From positions 76,378,119-76,442,118 of the forward strand of contig JAVIAB010000124.1 in NCBI GenBank assembly GCA_032433765.1: a stretch of 64,000 nucleotides of DNA. The letters run 5' to 3'. Both the position numbers and the translations under genes were made by a program. Source of the stretch: Megaustenia siamemsis (taxonomy: Eukaryota > Mollusca > Gastropoda > Stylommatophora > Ariophantidae). Of this stretch, positions 13,461 to 24,009 are shown piece by piece. The notes beneath the pieces were generated by a model. It saw only the letters and a list, made by a program, of their open reading frames with translations. It had not been told where the DNA came from and searched no databases. How positions within the stretch are numbered: position 1 is the stretch's first letter; each line of letters begins with the position of its first letter.

Positions 13461-13644
13461 GGACTATCCATTCTTTTAGTAGCATCATCGGCGAACGCCA
13501 GAATGAGAGATATAAATATGTTGTTATGTTCATCGTATATGCTAATTCCGTAGTAACCGTTTACTAGCAATGACTTAGTGTCACATCTGTGTCCAGTCTC
13601 AAGAAGTTCTCATCTCATTGTACACGCGGTCTAATGATCTCTTG

Positions 13645-13750
13645 CATTCTCAGTGACTGAGTGGTTAGTGCGCTTCCTTGCTGATCAGGGTGTGGGTTCA
13701 AAATATCAGAAATTACTTTTTTTTTTTTCCTCGACCGATATTCTAAAAAT
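13645..13750 (+). mobile_element. Truncated tRNA-derived SINE head before the assembly gap
   Basis: GACTGAGTGGTTAGTGCGC resembles a Leu/Ser-type tRNA A box region and is followed by CTGATCAGGGTGTGGGTTCA, the B-box region. The same head occurs at 33690-33760 (plus) and 44240-44317 (minus). Here it runs into a T-rich stretch and then into the N gap, so its 3' part is missing or unresolved. Confidence 0.6.
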
Positions 13751-13850
13751 NNNNNNNNNNNNNNNNNNNNNNNNNNNNNNNNNNNNNNNNNNNNNNNNNN
13801 NNNNNNNNNNNNNNNNNNNNNNNNNNNNNNNNNNNNNNNNNNNNNNNNNN
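13751..13850. other. Assembly gap (100 N)
   Basis: Exactly 100 N, the usual placeholder for a gap of unknown size. It lies at the left edge of the C-rich array, so the true length of that array and the continuity of the SINE are unknown. Confidence 0.99.
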
Positions 13851-16800
13851 CACTCTTGTCTTGATCCTGTTGTGCCCCAAGTACACTTTTGTCTTGACCC
13901 TGTGTGCCCCCCCCCCCGGAACACTCTTGTCTTGACCCTGTTGTGCCCCCCCCCGGAACACTCTTGTCTTGACCCTGTTGTGCCCCCCAAGTACGCTCTT
14001 TTGTATTGACCCTGTTGTGCCCCCAAGTACGCTCTTGTCTTGATCCTGTTGTGCCCCCCCCTAGGTACACTTTTGTCTTGACCCTGTTGTGTCCCCCACC
14101 CCTAGGTACGCTCTTGTCTTAACCCTGTTGTGCCCCCCCCCCTAGGTACGCTCTTGTCTTAACCCTGTTGTTCCCCCTCCTAGGTACGCTCTTGTCTTAA
14201 CCCTGTTGTGTCCCCCCCCCTAGGTACGCTCTTGTCTTAACCCTGTTGTGTCCCCCCCTAGGTACGCTCTTGTCTTAACCCTGTTGTGTCCCCCCCTAGG
14301 TACGCTCTTGTCTTGACCCTGTTGTGTCCCCCCCCCCTAGGTACGCTCTTGTCTTAACCCTGTTGTGCCCCCCCTAGGTACGCTCTTGTCTTAACCCTGT
14401 TGTGTCCCCCCCTAGGTACGCTCTTGTCTTAACCCTGTTGTGCCCCCCTCTAGGTACGCTCTTGTCTAACCCTGTTGTGCCCCCCCCCTAGGTACGCTCT
14501 TGTCTTAAACCCTGTTGTGTCCCCCCCTAGGTACGCTCTTGTCTTAACCCTGTTGTGTCCCCCCCTAGGTACGCTCTTGTCTTAACCCTGTGTGTCCCCC
14601 ACCCCCTAGGTACGCTCTTGTCTTAACCCTGTTGTGTCCCCCCCTAGGTACGCTCTTGTCTTAACCCTGTTGTGTCCCCCCCTAGGTACGCTCTTGTCTT
14701 AACCCTGTTGTGTCCCCCCCCCCCCCTAGGTACGCTCTTGTCTTAACCCTGTTGTGCCCCCCCCTAGGTACGCTCTTGTCTTAACCCTCTTGTGTCCCCC
14801 CCCCTAGGTACGCTCTTGTCTTAACCCTGTTGTGCCCCCCCCCCTAGGTACGCTCTTGTCTTAACCTGTTGTGTCCCCCCTAGGTACGCTCTTGTCTTAA
14901 CCCCTGTTGTGCCCCCCTAGGTACGCTCTTGTCTTAACCCTGTTGTGTCCCCCCCCTAGGTACGCTCTTGTCTTAACCCTGTTGTGCCCCCCCTAGGTAC
15001 GCTCTTGTCTTAACCCTGTTGTGCCCCCCCTAGGTACGCTCTTGTCTTAACCCTGTTGTGTCCCCCCTAGGTACGCTCTTGTCTTAACCCTGTTGTGCCC
15101 CCCCCTAGGTACGCTCTTGTCTTAACCCTGTTGTGCCCCCCCCTAGGTACGCTCTTGTCTTAACCCTGTTGTGTCCCCCCCCCTAGGTACGCTCTTGTCT
15201 TAACCCTGTTGTGCCCCCCCCCTAGGTACACTCTTGTCTTAACCCTGTTGTGTCCCCCCCCTAGTACGCTCTTGTCTTAACCCTGTTGTGTCCCCCCCCA
15301 GGTACACTCTTATCTTAACCCTGTTGTGTCCCCCCCCCTAGGTACGCTCTTGTCTTAACCCTGTTGTGCCCCCCCCCTAGGTACGCTCTTGTCTTAACCC
15401 TGTTTGCCCCCCCCTAGGTACGCTCATGTCTTAACCCTGTTGTGCCCCCCCCCTAGGTACGCTCTTGTCTTAACCCTGTTGTGCCCCCCCCCTAGGTACG
15501 CTCTTGTCTTAACCTGTTGTGTCCCCCCCCTAGGTACGCTCTTGTCTTAACCCTGTTGTGCCCCCCCCTAGGTACGCTCTTGTCTTAACCCTGTTGTGTC
15601 CCCCCCCCTAGTTACGCTCTTGTCTTAACCCTGTTGTGTCCCCCCCCTAGGTACGCTCTTGTCTTAACCCTGTTGTGTCCCCCCCCCTAGGTACGCTCTT
15701 GTCTTAACCCTGTTGTGTCCCCCCACCCCTAGGTACGCTCTTGTCTTAACCCTGTTGTGTCCCCCCCTAGGTACGCTCTTGTCTTAACCCTGTTGTGCCC
15801 CCCCCCCCTAGGTACGCTCTTGTCTTAACCCTGTTGTGTCCCCCCCCTAGGTACGCTCTTGTCTTAACCCTGTTGTGTCCCCCCCCTAGGTACGCTCTTG
15901 TCTTAACCTGTTGTGTCCCCCCCCCCTAGGTACGCTCTTGTCTTAACCCTGTTGTGTCCCCCCCCTAGGTACGCTCTTGTCTTAACCCTGTTGTGTCCCC
16001 CCCCCTAGGTACGCTCTTGTCTTAACCTGTTGTGTCCCCCCCCCCTAGGTACGCTCTTGTCTTAACCCTGTTGTGTCCCCCCCCTAGGTACGCTCTTGTC
16101 TTAACCCTGTTGTGTCCCCCCCCCCCTAGGTACGCTCTTGTCTTAACCCTGTTGTGCCCCCCCCCCTAGGTACACTCTTGTCTTAACCCTGTTGTGCCCC
16201 CCCCTAGGTAAACTCTTGTCTTGACCCTGCTGTGTCCCCCCCCCCTAGGTACAACTCTTGTCTTGACCCTGTTGTGTCCCCCCCCTAGGTAAACTCTTGT
16301 CTTGACCCTGTTGTGCCCCCCCCTAGGTAAACTCTTGTCTTGACCCTGTTGTGTCCCCCCCCCCTAGGTAAACTCTTGTCTTGACCCTGTTGTGCCCCCC
16401 CCTAGGTACACTCTTGTCTTAACCCTGTTGTGTCCCCCCCCCCTAGGTACACTCTTGTCTTGACCCTGTTGTGCCCCCCAAGTACACTCTTGTCTTAACC
16501 CTGTTGTGCCCCACCCCAGTACACTCTTGTCTTGACCCTGTTGTGGGCCCCCCAAGTACACTCTTGTCTGGACCCTGTTGTGGCCCCCCCCCCAAGTACA
16601 CTCTTGTCTTAACCCTGTTGTGCCCCCCCCCCCCCCCAGTACACTCTTATCTTGACCCTGTTGTGCCCCCCAAGTACACTCTTGTCTTGATCCTGTTGTG
16701 CCCCCCCCAAGTACACTCTTATCTTGACCCTGTTGTGCCCCCCAAGTACACTCTTGTCTTGATCCTGTTGTGCCCCCAAGTACACTCTTGTCTTGACCCT

Positions 16801-17275
16801 GTTGTATCCCCCAAGTACACTCTTGTCTTGATCCTGTTGTGCCCCCCCCCCCCCCCAGTACACTCTTTTCTTGACCCTGTTGTGCCCCCCAAGTACACTC
16901 TTGTCTTGATCCTGTTGTGCCCCCCCCCCCAAGTACACTCTTGTCTTGACCCTGTTGTGCCCCCCCCCCAAGTACACTCTTGTCTTGACCCTGTTGTGCC
17001 CCCCCCCAAGTACACTCTTGTCTTGACCCTGTTGTGCCCCCCCCCCCAAGTACACTCTTGTCTTGACCCTGTTGTGCCCCCCCCCCCCCCCCCCCCCCCA
17101 AGTACACTCTTGTCTTAACCCTATTGTGCCTCCTCCCGCCCCCCCCCCCCAAGTACACACTTGTCTTGACTCTGTTGTCCCCTATACCGTGTCCACACCC
17201 CCCACCCCCCGTATACTCTTGTCCTGACCCTGTTGTCCGCCCCCCTTCCCCGTACACTCTTGTCTTGACCCTTTT
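13851..17275 (+). repeat. C-tract minisatellite of about 38 bp, about 90 copies
   Basis: Each unit has a C run of 5 to more than 20, then (TAGG/AAG)TAC, then a CTCTTGTCTT(A/G)ACCCTGTTGTG core. Three variant zones are visible. Both edges (13851-14090 and about 16470-17275) carry AAGTACACTC with CTTGAYCC. The middle (about 14100-16160) is a homogeneous TAGGTACGCTC with CTTAACCC. A short zone at 16200-16400 carries TAGGTAAACTC. The minus strand has G runs at every repeat. Stop-free frames on both strands are repeat artefacts. Confidence 0.96.
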
Positions 17276-17370
17276 ATTTGCAAGTTTACCCATATATCGA
17301 TCGACATACACGGCTGAAGCCACAGAGAATTCCTTGACCGTTAACCTGGTCTCCTCGTCATGCCGTGATC

Positions 17371-20318
17371 TCTGTTTGGATTATGTCGTGTCGCTGCTGC
17401 TACTGGCCCTATTATACCCGCAGGCCCCCTATTATATATTCTGTTTGGATTATGTCGTGTCGCTGCTGCTACCGGCCCTATTATACCCGCAGGCCCCTTT
17501 TATATATTCTGTTTGGATTATGTCGTGTCGCTGCTGCTACTGGCCGGCCCTATTATACCCGCAGGCCCCCCATTATATATTCTGTTTGGATTATGTCGTG
17601 TCGCTGCTGCTACTGGCCGGCCCTATTATACCCGCAGGCCCCCTATTATATATTCTGTTTGGATTATGTCGTGTCGCTGCTACTGGCCGGCCCTATTATA
17701 CCCGCAGGCCCCCTATTATATATTCTGTTTGGATTATGTCGTGTCGCTGCTGCTACTGGCCCTATTATACCCGCAGGCCCCCTATTATATATTCTGTTTG
17801 GATTATGTCGTGTCGCTGCTGCTACCGGCCCTATTATACCCGCAGGCCCCTATTATATATTCTGTTTGGATTATGTCGTGTCGCTGCTGCTACTGGCCGG
17901 CCCTATTATACCCGCAGGCCCCCATTATATATTCTGTTTGGATTATGTCGTGTCGCTGCTGCTACTGGCCGGCCCTATTATATCCGCAGGCCCCCTATTA
18001 TATATTCTGTTTGGATTATGTCGTGTCGCTGCTACTGGCCGGCCCTATTATACCCGCAGGCCCCCTATTATATATTCTGTTTGGATTATGTCGTGTCGCT
18101 GCTGCTACTGGCCGGCCCTATTATACCCGCAGGCCCCCTATTATATATTCTGTTTGGATTATGTCGTGTCGCTGCTACTGGCCGGCCCTATTATACCCGC
18201 AGGCCCCCTATTATATATTCTGTTTGGATTATGTCGTGTCGCTGCTGCTACTGGCCGGCCCTATTATACCCGCAGGCCCCCTATTATATATTCTGTTTGG
18301 ATTATGTCGTGTCGCTGCTACTGGCCGGCCCTATTATACCCGCAGGCCCCTATTATATATTCTGTTTGGATTATGTCGTGTCGCTGCTGCTACTGGCCGG
18401 CCCTATTATACCCGCAGGCCCCCTATTATATATTCTGTTTGGATTATGTCGTGTCGCTGCTACTGGCCGGCCCTATTATACCCTCAGGCCCCCTATTATA
18501 TATTCTGTTTGGATTATGTCGTGTCGCTGCTGCTACTGGCCGGCCCTATTATACCCGCAGGCCCCCTATTATATATTCTGTTTGGATTATGTCGTGTCGC
18601 TGCTGCTACTGGCCGGCCCTATTATACCCGCAGGCCCCCTATTATATATTCTGTTTGGATTATGTCGTGTCGCTGCTGCTACTGGCCGGCCCTATTATAC
18701 CCGCAGGCCCCCTATTATATATTCTGTTTGGATTATGTCGTGTCGCTGCTGCTACTGGCCGGCCCTATTATACCCGCAGGCCCCCTATTATATATTCTGT
18801 TTGGATTATGTCGTGTCGCTGCTGCTACTGGCCGGCCCTATTATACCCTCAGGCCCCCTATTATATATTCTGTTTGGATTATGTCGTGTCGCTGCTGCTA
18901 CTGGCCGGCCCTATTATACCCGCAGGCCCCCTATTATATATTCTGTTTGGATTATGTCGTGTCGCTGCTGCTACTGGCCGGCCCTATTATACCCGCAGGC
19001 CCCCTATTATATATTCTGTTGGATTATGTCGTGTCGCTGCTGCTACTGGCCGGCCCTATTATACCCTCAGGCCCCCTATTATATATTCTGTTTGGATTAT
19101 GTCGTGTCGCTGCTGCTACTGGCCGGCCCTATTATACCCGCAGGCCCCCTATTATATATTCTGTTTGGATTATGTCGTGTCGCTGCTACTGGCCGGCCCT
19201 ATTATACCCTCAGGCCCCCTATTATATATTCTGTTTGGATTATGTCGTGTCGCTGCTGCTACTGGCCGGCCCTATTATACCCGCAGGCCCCCTATTATAT
19301 ATTCTGTTTGGATTATGTCGTGTCGCTGCTACTGGCCGGCCCTATTATACCCGCAGGCCCCCTATTATATATTCTGTTTGGATTATGTCGTGTCGCTGCT
19401 GCTACTGGCCGGCCCTATTATACCCGCAGGCCCCCTATTATATATTCTGTTTGGATTATGTCGTGTCGCTGCTACTGGCCGGCCCTATTATACCCGCAGG
19501 CCCCTATTATATATTCTGTTTGGATTATGTCGTGTCGCTGCTGCTACTGGCCGGCCCTATTATACCTCAGGCCCCCTATTATATATTCTGTTTGGATTAT
19601 GTCGTGTCGCTGCTGCTACTGGCCGGCCCTATTATACCCGCAGGCCCCCTATTATATATTCTGTTTGGATTATGTCGTGTCGCTGCTGCTACTGGCCGGC
19701 CCTATTATACCCGCAGGCCCCCTATTATATATTCTGTTTGGATTATGTCGTGTCGCTGCTGCTACTGGCCGGCCCTATTATACCCGCAGGCCCCCTATTA
19801 TATATTCTGTTTGGATTATGTCGTGTCGCTGCTGCTACTGGCCGGCCCTATTATACCCTCAGGCCCCCTATTATATATTCTGTTTGGATTATGTCGTGTC
19901 GCTGCTGCTACTGGCCGGCCCTATTATACCCGCAGGCCCCCTATTATATATTCTGTTTGGATTATGTCGTGTCGCTGCTGCTACTGGCCGGCCCTATTAT
20001 ACCCTCAGGCCCCCTATTATATATTCTGTTTGGATTATGTCGTGTCGCTGCTGCTACTGGCCGGCCCTATTATACCCGCAGGCCCCCTATTATATATTCT
20101 GTTTGGATTATGTCGTGTCGCTGCTGCTACTGGCCGGCCCTATTATACCCGCAGGCCCCCTATTATATATTCTGTTTGGATTATGTCGTGTCGCTGTCGC
20201 TACTGGCCGGCCCTATTATACCCGCAGGCCCCTATTATATATTCTGTTTGGATTATGTCGTGTCGCTGCTGCTACTGGCCGGCCCTATTATACCCGCAGG
20301 CCCCCTATTATATATTCC
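17371..20318 (+). repeat. 73-bp minisatellite, about 41 copies
   Basis: The unit starts TCTGTTTGGATTATGTCGTG, continues through (GCT)2-3 and ACTGGCCGGCCCTATTATAC, and ends in CCGCAGGCCCC and CTATTATATAT. Length variants come from two or three GCT triplets, loss of one GGCC, and a 4-6 C run. Most copies keep a GGCCGGCC octamer. Because 73 is one more than a multiple of three, successive units shift frame, and all three plus frames stay open for about 1000 codons. None is a credible protein. Confidence 0.96.
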
Positions 20319-20926
20319 ACCCCCCTACATGATCCATACCAACGATCATGTTTGTTTTGACAATTTTGTTCTCATGGAATGTTTCCTCATATTTTATCTT
20401 CACGTCTTTAACGTCGATTATTTGAACCCAGGTTGTCATATTGTTTTATTTAATTTCTTTACAGGAGCACTATTCACACATTTAGTCACATTCTTCGCTT
20501 TGTATGTTTTATCAATTTTCTTGGCTCCATCATGTGATTAATAGACATGTTCCATTTAGATATAGCAGTCTTATCTCGGTTTGTGAATATCTCGTGAGGT
20601 TCTTGAAGATAACCAACTTGCAAACGTGATTGACTGATCAAAGAAAGGAATACGGCACTCCTCCAGCGTGACGTAGAGGGAATACGATGTTGGCTACGAC
20701 CACTCTTGATCACCTTTTTTTGGCCGTCGACACAAGTGTGTGTGTGCGTGCGTGCGTCACTTCACTGGACCGCCTGTCTTGACCAGACAAATCTCCGGTA
20801 ACCTAATTAAAAGAGACTGGGTGGACAACCTTCAGTCGGTAGCTTCATTCAAGGCAACATTCGTTAGCATTAACTGTGGAAGAAAACAACTAATCCTAGG
20901 TTATAAACAATCATGAGGTGGATACT
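20319..20926. other. Unique spacer between two arrays
   Basis: It contains a short (TG/CG)n stretch near 20738-20757. The small minus-strand open frame at 20486-20713 has no recognisable domain. No gene is supported. Confidence 0.5.
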
Positions 20927-21466
20927 GGCATTTCTCTTTGTAATAGAAAGACATCTACTGGCTTCAGTTTGTAATAGAGAGACATCTACTGGCTTCAGTT
21001 TGTAATAGAGAGACATCTACTGGCTTCAGTTTGTAATAGAAAGACATCTACTGGCTTCAGTTTGTAATAGAAAGACATCTACTGGCTTCAGTTTGTAATA
21101 GAGAGACATCTACTGGCTTCAGTTTGTAATAGAAAGACATCTACTGGCTTCAGTTTGTAATAGAAAGACATCTACTGGCTTCAGTTTGTAATAGAGAGAC
21201 ATCTACTGGATTCAGTTTGTAATAGAAAGACATCTACTGGCTTCAGTTTGTAATAGAAAGACATCTACTGGCATTTCTCTTTGTAATAGAAAGACATCTA
21301 CTGGCTTCAGTTTGTAATAGAAAGACATCTACTGGCTTCAGTTTGTAATAGAAAGACATCTACTGGCTTCAGTTTGTAATAGAAAGACATCTACTGGCTT
21401 CAGTTTGTAATAGAAAGACATCTACTGGCTTCAGTTTGTAATAGAAAGACATCTACTGGCTTCAGT
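20927..21466 (+). repeat. 31-bp minisatellite, about 17 copies
   Basis: The unit is CAGTTTGTAATAGAAAGACA followed by TCTACTGGCTT. A variant joint (GGCATTTCTCTTTGTAATAG) occurs at the left start and again near 21270, which suggests that a block including the array edge was duplicated. Confidence 0.95.
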
Positions 21467-21660
21467 TAAGCATTGATAAGCCAAGTTCACAAAAATGCAT
21501 AGCAATAATGGCACACAAATAGACATGCTGGGGTGGGGGGGGGGGGGGGTGTGTCATAGCTAGCCGTCAGCGTAAGAGAGAGTTAAGGAATTCTCTAAGG
21601 AGAATCAAGCAATGACTTCAGTTCTTTGGTTAGCTGATTCTCAATAGAGTATCCCAATAA

Positions 21661-22060
21661 GACAGTTTAGCGGTATACCGTGGAACCGATTCAGAACAAA
21701 CGAGGAAAATTAGAGAAATCGCCAACCAACCACTAATATCTTCAGCAATAAAGAAAAGACGATGGTCATATGTTGGACATGTGATGAGAAGAGATAATAA
21801 CCGAATAACAAAGCAAGCCCTCATGTGGGAAACAACAGGTAAGAGGAAAAGAAGAAGACCCAGAGAGACACTGAGAAGAACATTGATGAGAGAGGCAAGA
21901 GCAGCAGGAATCGGCTCCCTCAATGAGATAGAGCTGCTTGCACAGAACAGAGACAAACAGCGAGCTTTGATAAAAGATCTTTAAAAGAATTGAAGACTGC
22001 TAGAATAGAAATTTAGATAAGAGAAGTATCTTGGTCTACGCCCTATGGGCCGGCTACGGC
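21661..22060 (+). pseudogene. Non-LTR retrotransposon ORF2 C-terminus and 3' UTR (5'-truncated)
   Basis: From 21661 a frame is open to the TAA at 21982-21984. It reads KKRRWSYVGHVMRRDNNRIT, then KQALMWETTGKRKRRRP, ending LAQNRDKQRALIKDL. This RRW..GHV.R / GKR.RGRP / LAQ.R pattern is typical of the C-terminus of endonuclease/reverse-transcriptase non-LTR elements of metazoans. The reverse transcriptase and endonuclease are absent, so the copy is 5'-truncated and dead. The 3' UTR ends in a short GATA-type microsatellite tail (AATAGATAGATAG) near 22070. The minus-strand fragment at 36870-37265 carries the nearly identical GHVMRRDNKRISKQALKW and belongs to the same family. The exact clade (RTE-like or otherwise) is not decided. 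Confidence 0.8.
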
Positions 22061-22087
22061 TCGAAAGGTCAATAGATAGATAGTTGA

Positions 22088-23649
22088 TAGACTCCAGTAA
22101 GCAATGAGCACTCCAGTAAGCAATGAGCACTCCAGTAAGCAATGAGCACTACAGTAAGTAGTGAGTATCCTAGTAAGCAGTGAGCACTACAGTAAGTAGT
22201 GAGTATCCTAGTAATCAGTGAGCACTACAGTAAGTAGTGAGTATCCTAGTAAGCAGTGAGCACTCAGTAATTAGTGAGTATCCTAGTAAGCAGTGAGCAC
22301 TGCAATAAGTAGTGAGTATCCTAGTAAGCAGTGAGTACTACAGTAAGTAGTGAGTATCCTAGTAAGCAGTGAGTACTACAGTAAGTAGTGAGTATCGTAG
22401 TAAGCAGTGAGCACTGCAGTAAGCAATTAGCACTCTAGCAAGCAATGAGCACTCTAATAAGCAATGAGCACTTCAGTAAGCAATGAGCACTCCAGTAAGC
22501 GATGAGCACCACAGTAAGCGGTGAGCACTCCAGTAAGGAATGAGCATTCTAGTAAGCAATGAGCACTACAGTAAGCAATGAGCATTCTAGTAAGCAATGA
22601 GCACTACAGTAAGCAATGAGCATTCTGTAAGCAATGAGCACTACAGTAAGCAATGAACATTCCTGTAATTAATAAGCGCTACAGTAAGCAATGAGCGCTC
22701 TAGTAAGCAATAAGCGCTACAGTAAGCAATAAGCGCTACAGTAAGCAATAAGCGCTACAGTAAGCAATGAGCACTACAGTAAGCAATAAGCGCTACAGTA
22801 AGCAATAAGCGCTACAGTAAGCAATAAGCGCTACAGTAAGCAATGAACGCTACAGTAAGCAATAAGCGCTACAGTAAGCAATGAGCGCTACAGTAAGCAA
22901 TGAGCGCTACAGTAAGCAATGAGCACTACAGTAAGCAATGAGCGCTCTAGTAAGAAATAAGCGCTACAGTAAGCAATAAGCACTCTAGTAAGCAATAAGC
23001 GCTACAGTAAACAATGAGCGCTACAGTAAGCAATGAGCACTCTAGTAAGCAATGAGCACTCTAGTAAACAATGAGCGCTACAGTAAGCAATGAGCACTCT
23101 AGTAAGCAATGTGCGCTACAGTAAGCAATGAGCACTCTAGTAAACAATGAGCGCTACAGTAAGCAATGAGCACTCTAGTAAACAATGAGCGCTACAGTAA
23201 GCAATGAGCACTCTAGTAAGCAATGAGCACTCTAGTAAGCAATGTGCGCTACAGTAAGCAATGAGCACTCTAGTAAACAATGAGCGCTACAGTAAGCAAT
23301 AAGCGCTACAGTAAGCAATGAGCGCTACAGTAAGCAATGAGCGCTACAGTAAGCAATGAGCACTACAGTAAGCAATGAGCGCTCTAGTAAGCAATAAGCG
23401 CTACAGTAAGCAATAAGCACTCTAGTAAGCAATAAGCGCTACAGTAAACAATGAGCGCTACAGTAAGCAATGAGCACTCTAGTAAGCAATGAGCACTCTA
23501 GTAAACAATGAGCGCTACAGTAAGCAATGAGCACTCTAGTAAGCAATGTGCGCTACAGTAAGCAATGAGCACTCTAGTAAACAATGAGCGGTACAGTAAG
23601 CAATGAGCACTCTAGTAAACAATGTGCGCTACAGTAAGCAATGAGCTTA
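22088..23649 (+). repeat. 19-bp minisatellite with higher-order structure, about 82 copies
   Basis: The unit is CAGTAAGCAATGAGCACTA with frequent variants. Dimers of alternating types are visible: GTAAGTAGTGAGTATCCTA with GTAAGCAGTGAGCACTACA near 22145-22400, and GCTACAGTAAGCAATGAGC with ACTCTAGTAAACAATGAGC further right. A longer block is duplicated at an offset of about 437 bp (roughly 22875-23190 against 23313-23630). The array is interrupted at 23650 by the mariner-type insertion, and a partial unit resumes at 23993. Confidence 0.95.
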
Positions 23650-23713
23650 TACAGGGTGTTTATAAAGTCTCACTACACTTGGTATCTAGGTCAATTTGAA
23701 AAAAAAATGTTTA

Positions 23714-23721
23714 TGACGTCA
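23714..23721. promoter_or_regulatory. CRE palindrome TGACGTCA, left arm
   Basis: A perfect 8-bp match to the CREB/ATF consensus lies in the left inverted repeat. Its mirror is in the right arm at 23926-23933. Sequence match only; no evidence of use. Confidence 0.35.
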
Positions 23722-23754
23722 TCACAATATGTGCTCCCACTGTCAATGAAATTT

Positions 23755-23910
23755 GTTGAATAAGTTTATTGCTACTGGAAATGTGGAAGATGCTCCACGA
23801 TCTGGTAGGCCTGCTGTGAATGATGAAATATGTTTAGATATCCAAGACAGAATCCTTAAAAGTCCAGACAAGTCATTAAGAAAACTGTCGCAACAAGTGA
23901 ACTTACCATT
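23755..23910 (+). pseudogene. Transposase N-terminal HTH fragment inside the MITE
   Basis: The frame reads GNVEDAPRSGRPAVNDE, then IQDRILKSPDKSLRKLSQQ and VNLPLSTY. The RSGRP motif followed by SP.KS.R..S...N.P.STV is characteristic of the DUF4817-type helix-turn-helix found in mariner-like transposases and related fragments. There is no ATG at the start of this frame, and it runs out into the right inverted repeat. No catalytic domain follows, so the remnant cannot transpose on its own. Confidence 0.7.
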
Positions 23911-23925
23911 GAGCACATATTGTGA

Positions 23926-23933
23926 TGACGTCA
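23926..23933. promoter_or_regulatory. CRE palindrome TGACGTCA, right arm
   Basis: The counterpart of the site at 23714-23721, conserved because the two arms are near-perfect inverted repeats. Sequence match only. Confidence 0.35.
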
Positions 23934-24009
23934 TAAACATTTTTTCAAATTGACCTAGATACCAAGTGTAGTGAGACTTTATAAACACCCTATAGTAAGC
24001 AATGTGACA

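Larger units (their letters stand above)
23652..23992. mobile_element. Mariner/Tc1-type MITE with about 85-bp inverted repeats and TA target duplication
   Basis: The left arm 23652-23736 (CAGGGTGTTTATAAAGTCTC...) and the right arm 23911-23992 are reverse complements apart from one C/T at the tip and the length of an A run. TA flanks both ends (23650-23651 and 23993-23994), as expected for IS630/Tc1/mariner elements. The 174-bp interior keeps a fragment of coding sequence related to the N-terminal helix-turn-helix of a transposase. The DDE/D catalytic region is missing, so this is a non-autonomous deletion derivative. It inserted into a CTCTAGTAAG site at the right end of the 19-bp array. Confidence 0.9.

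Noticed and set aside
14100..16200. Telomere-like TTAACCC strings in the C-tract array
   Set aside because: The string occurs once per 38-bp unit and is not the animal TTAGGG hexamer repeat.
13851..17323. Gly-rich or Pro-rich open frames in the C-tract array
   Set aside because: They follow the repeat and change frame with each C-run length variant.
17124..20541. Three overlapping plus-strand open frames of about 940-1080 codons
   Set aside because: All three reading frames of a 73-bp repeat are open. The translations are the same residues cycling through frames, with no plausible protein.
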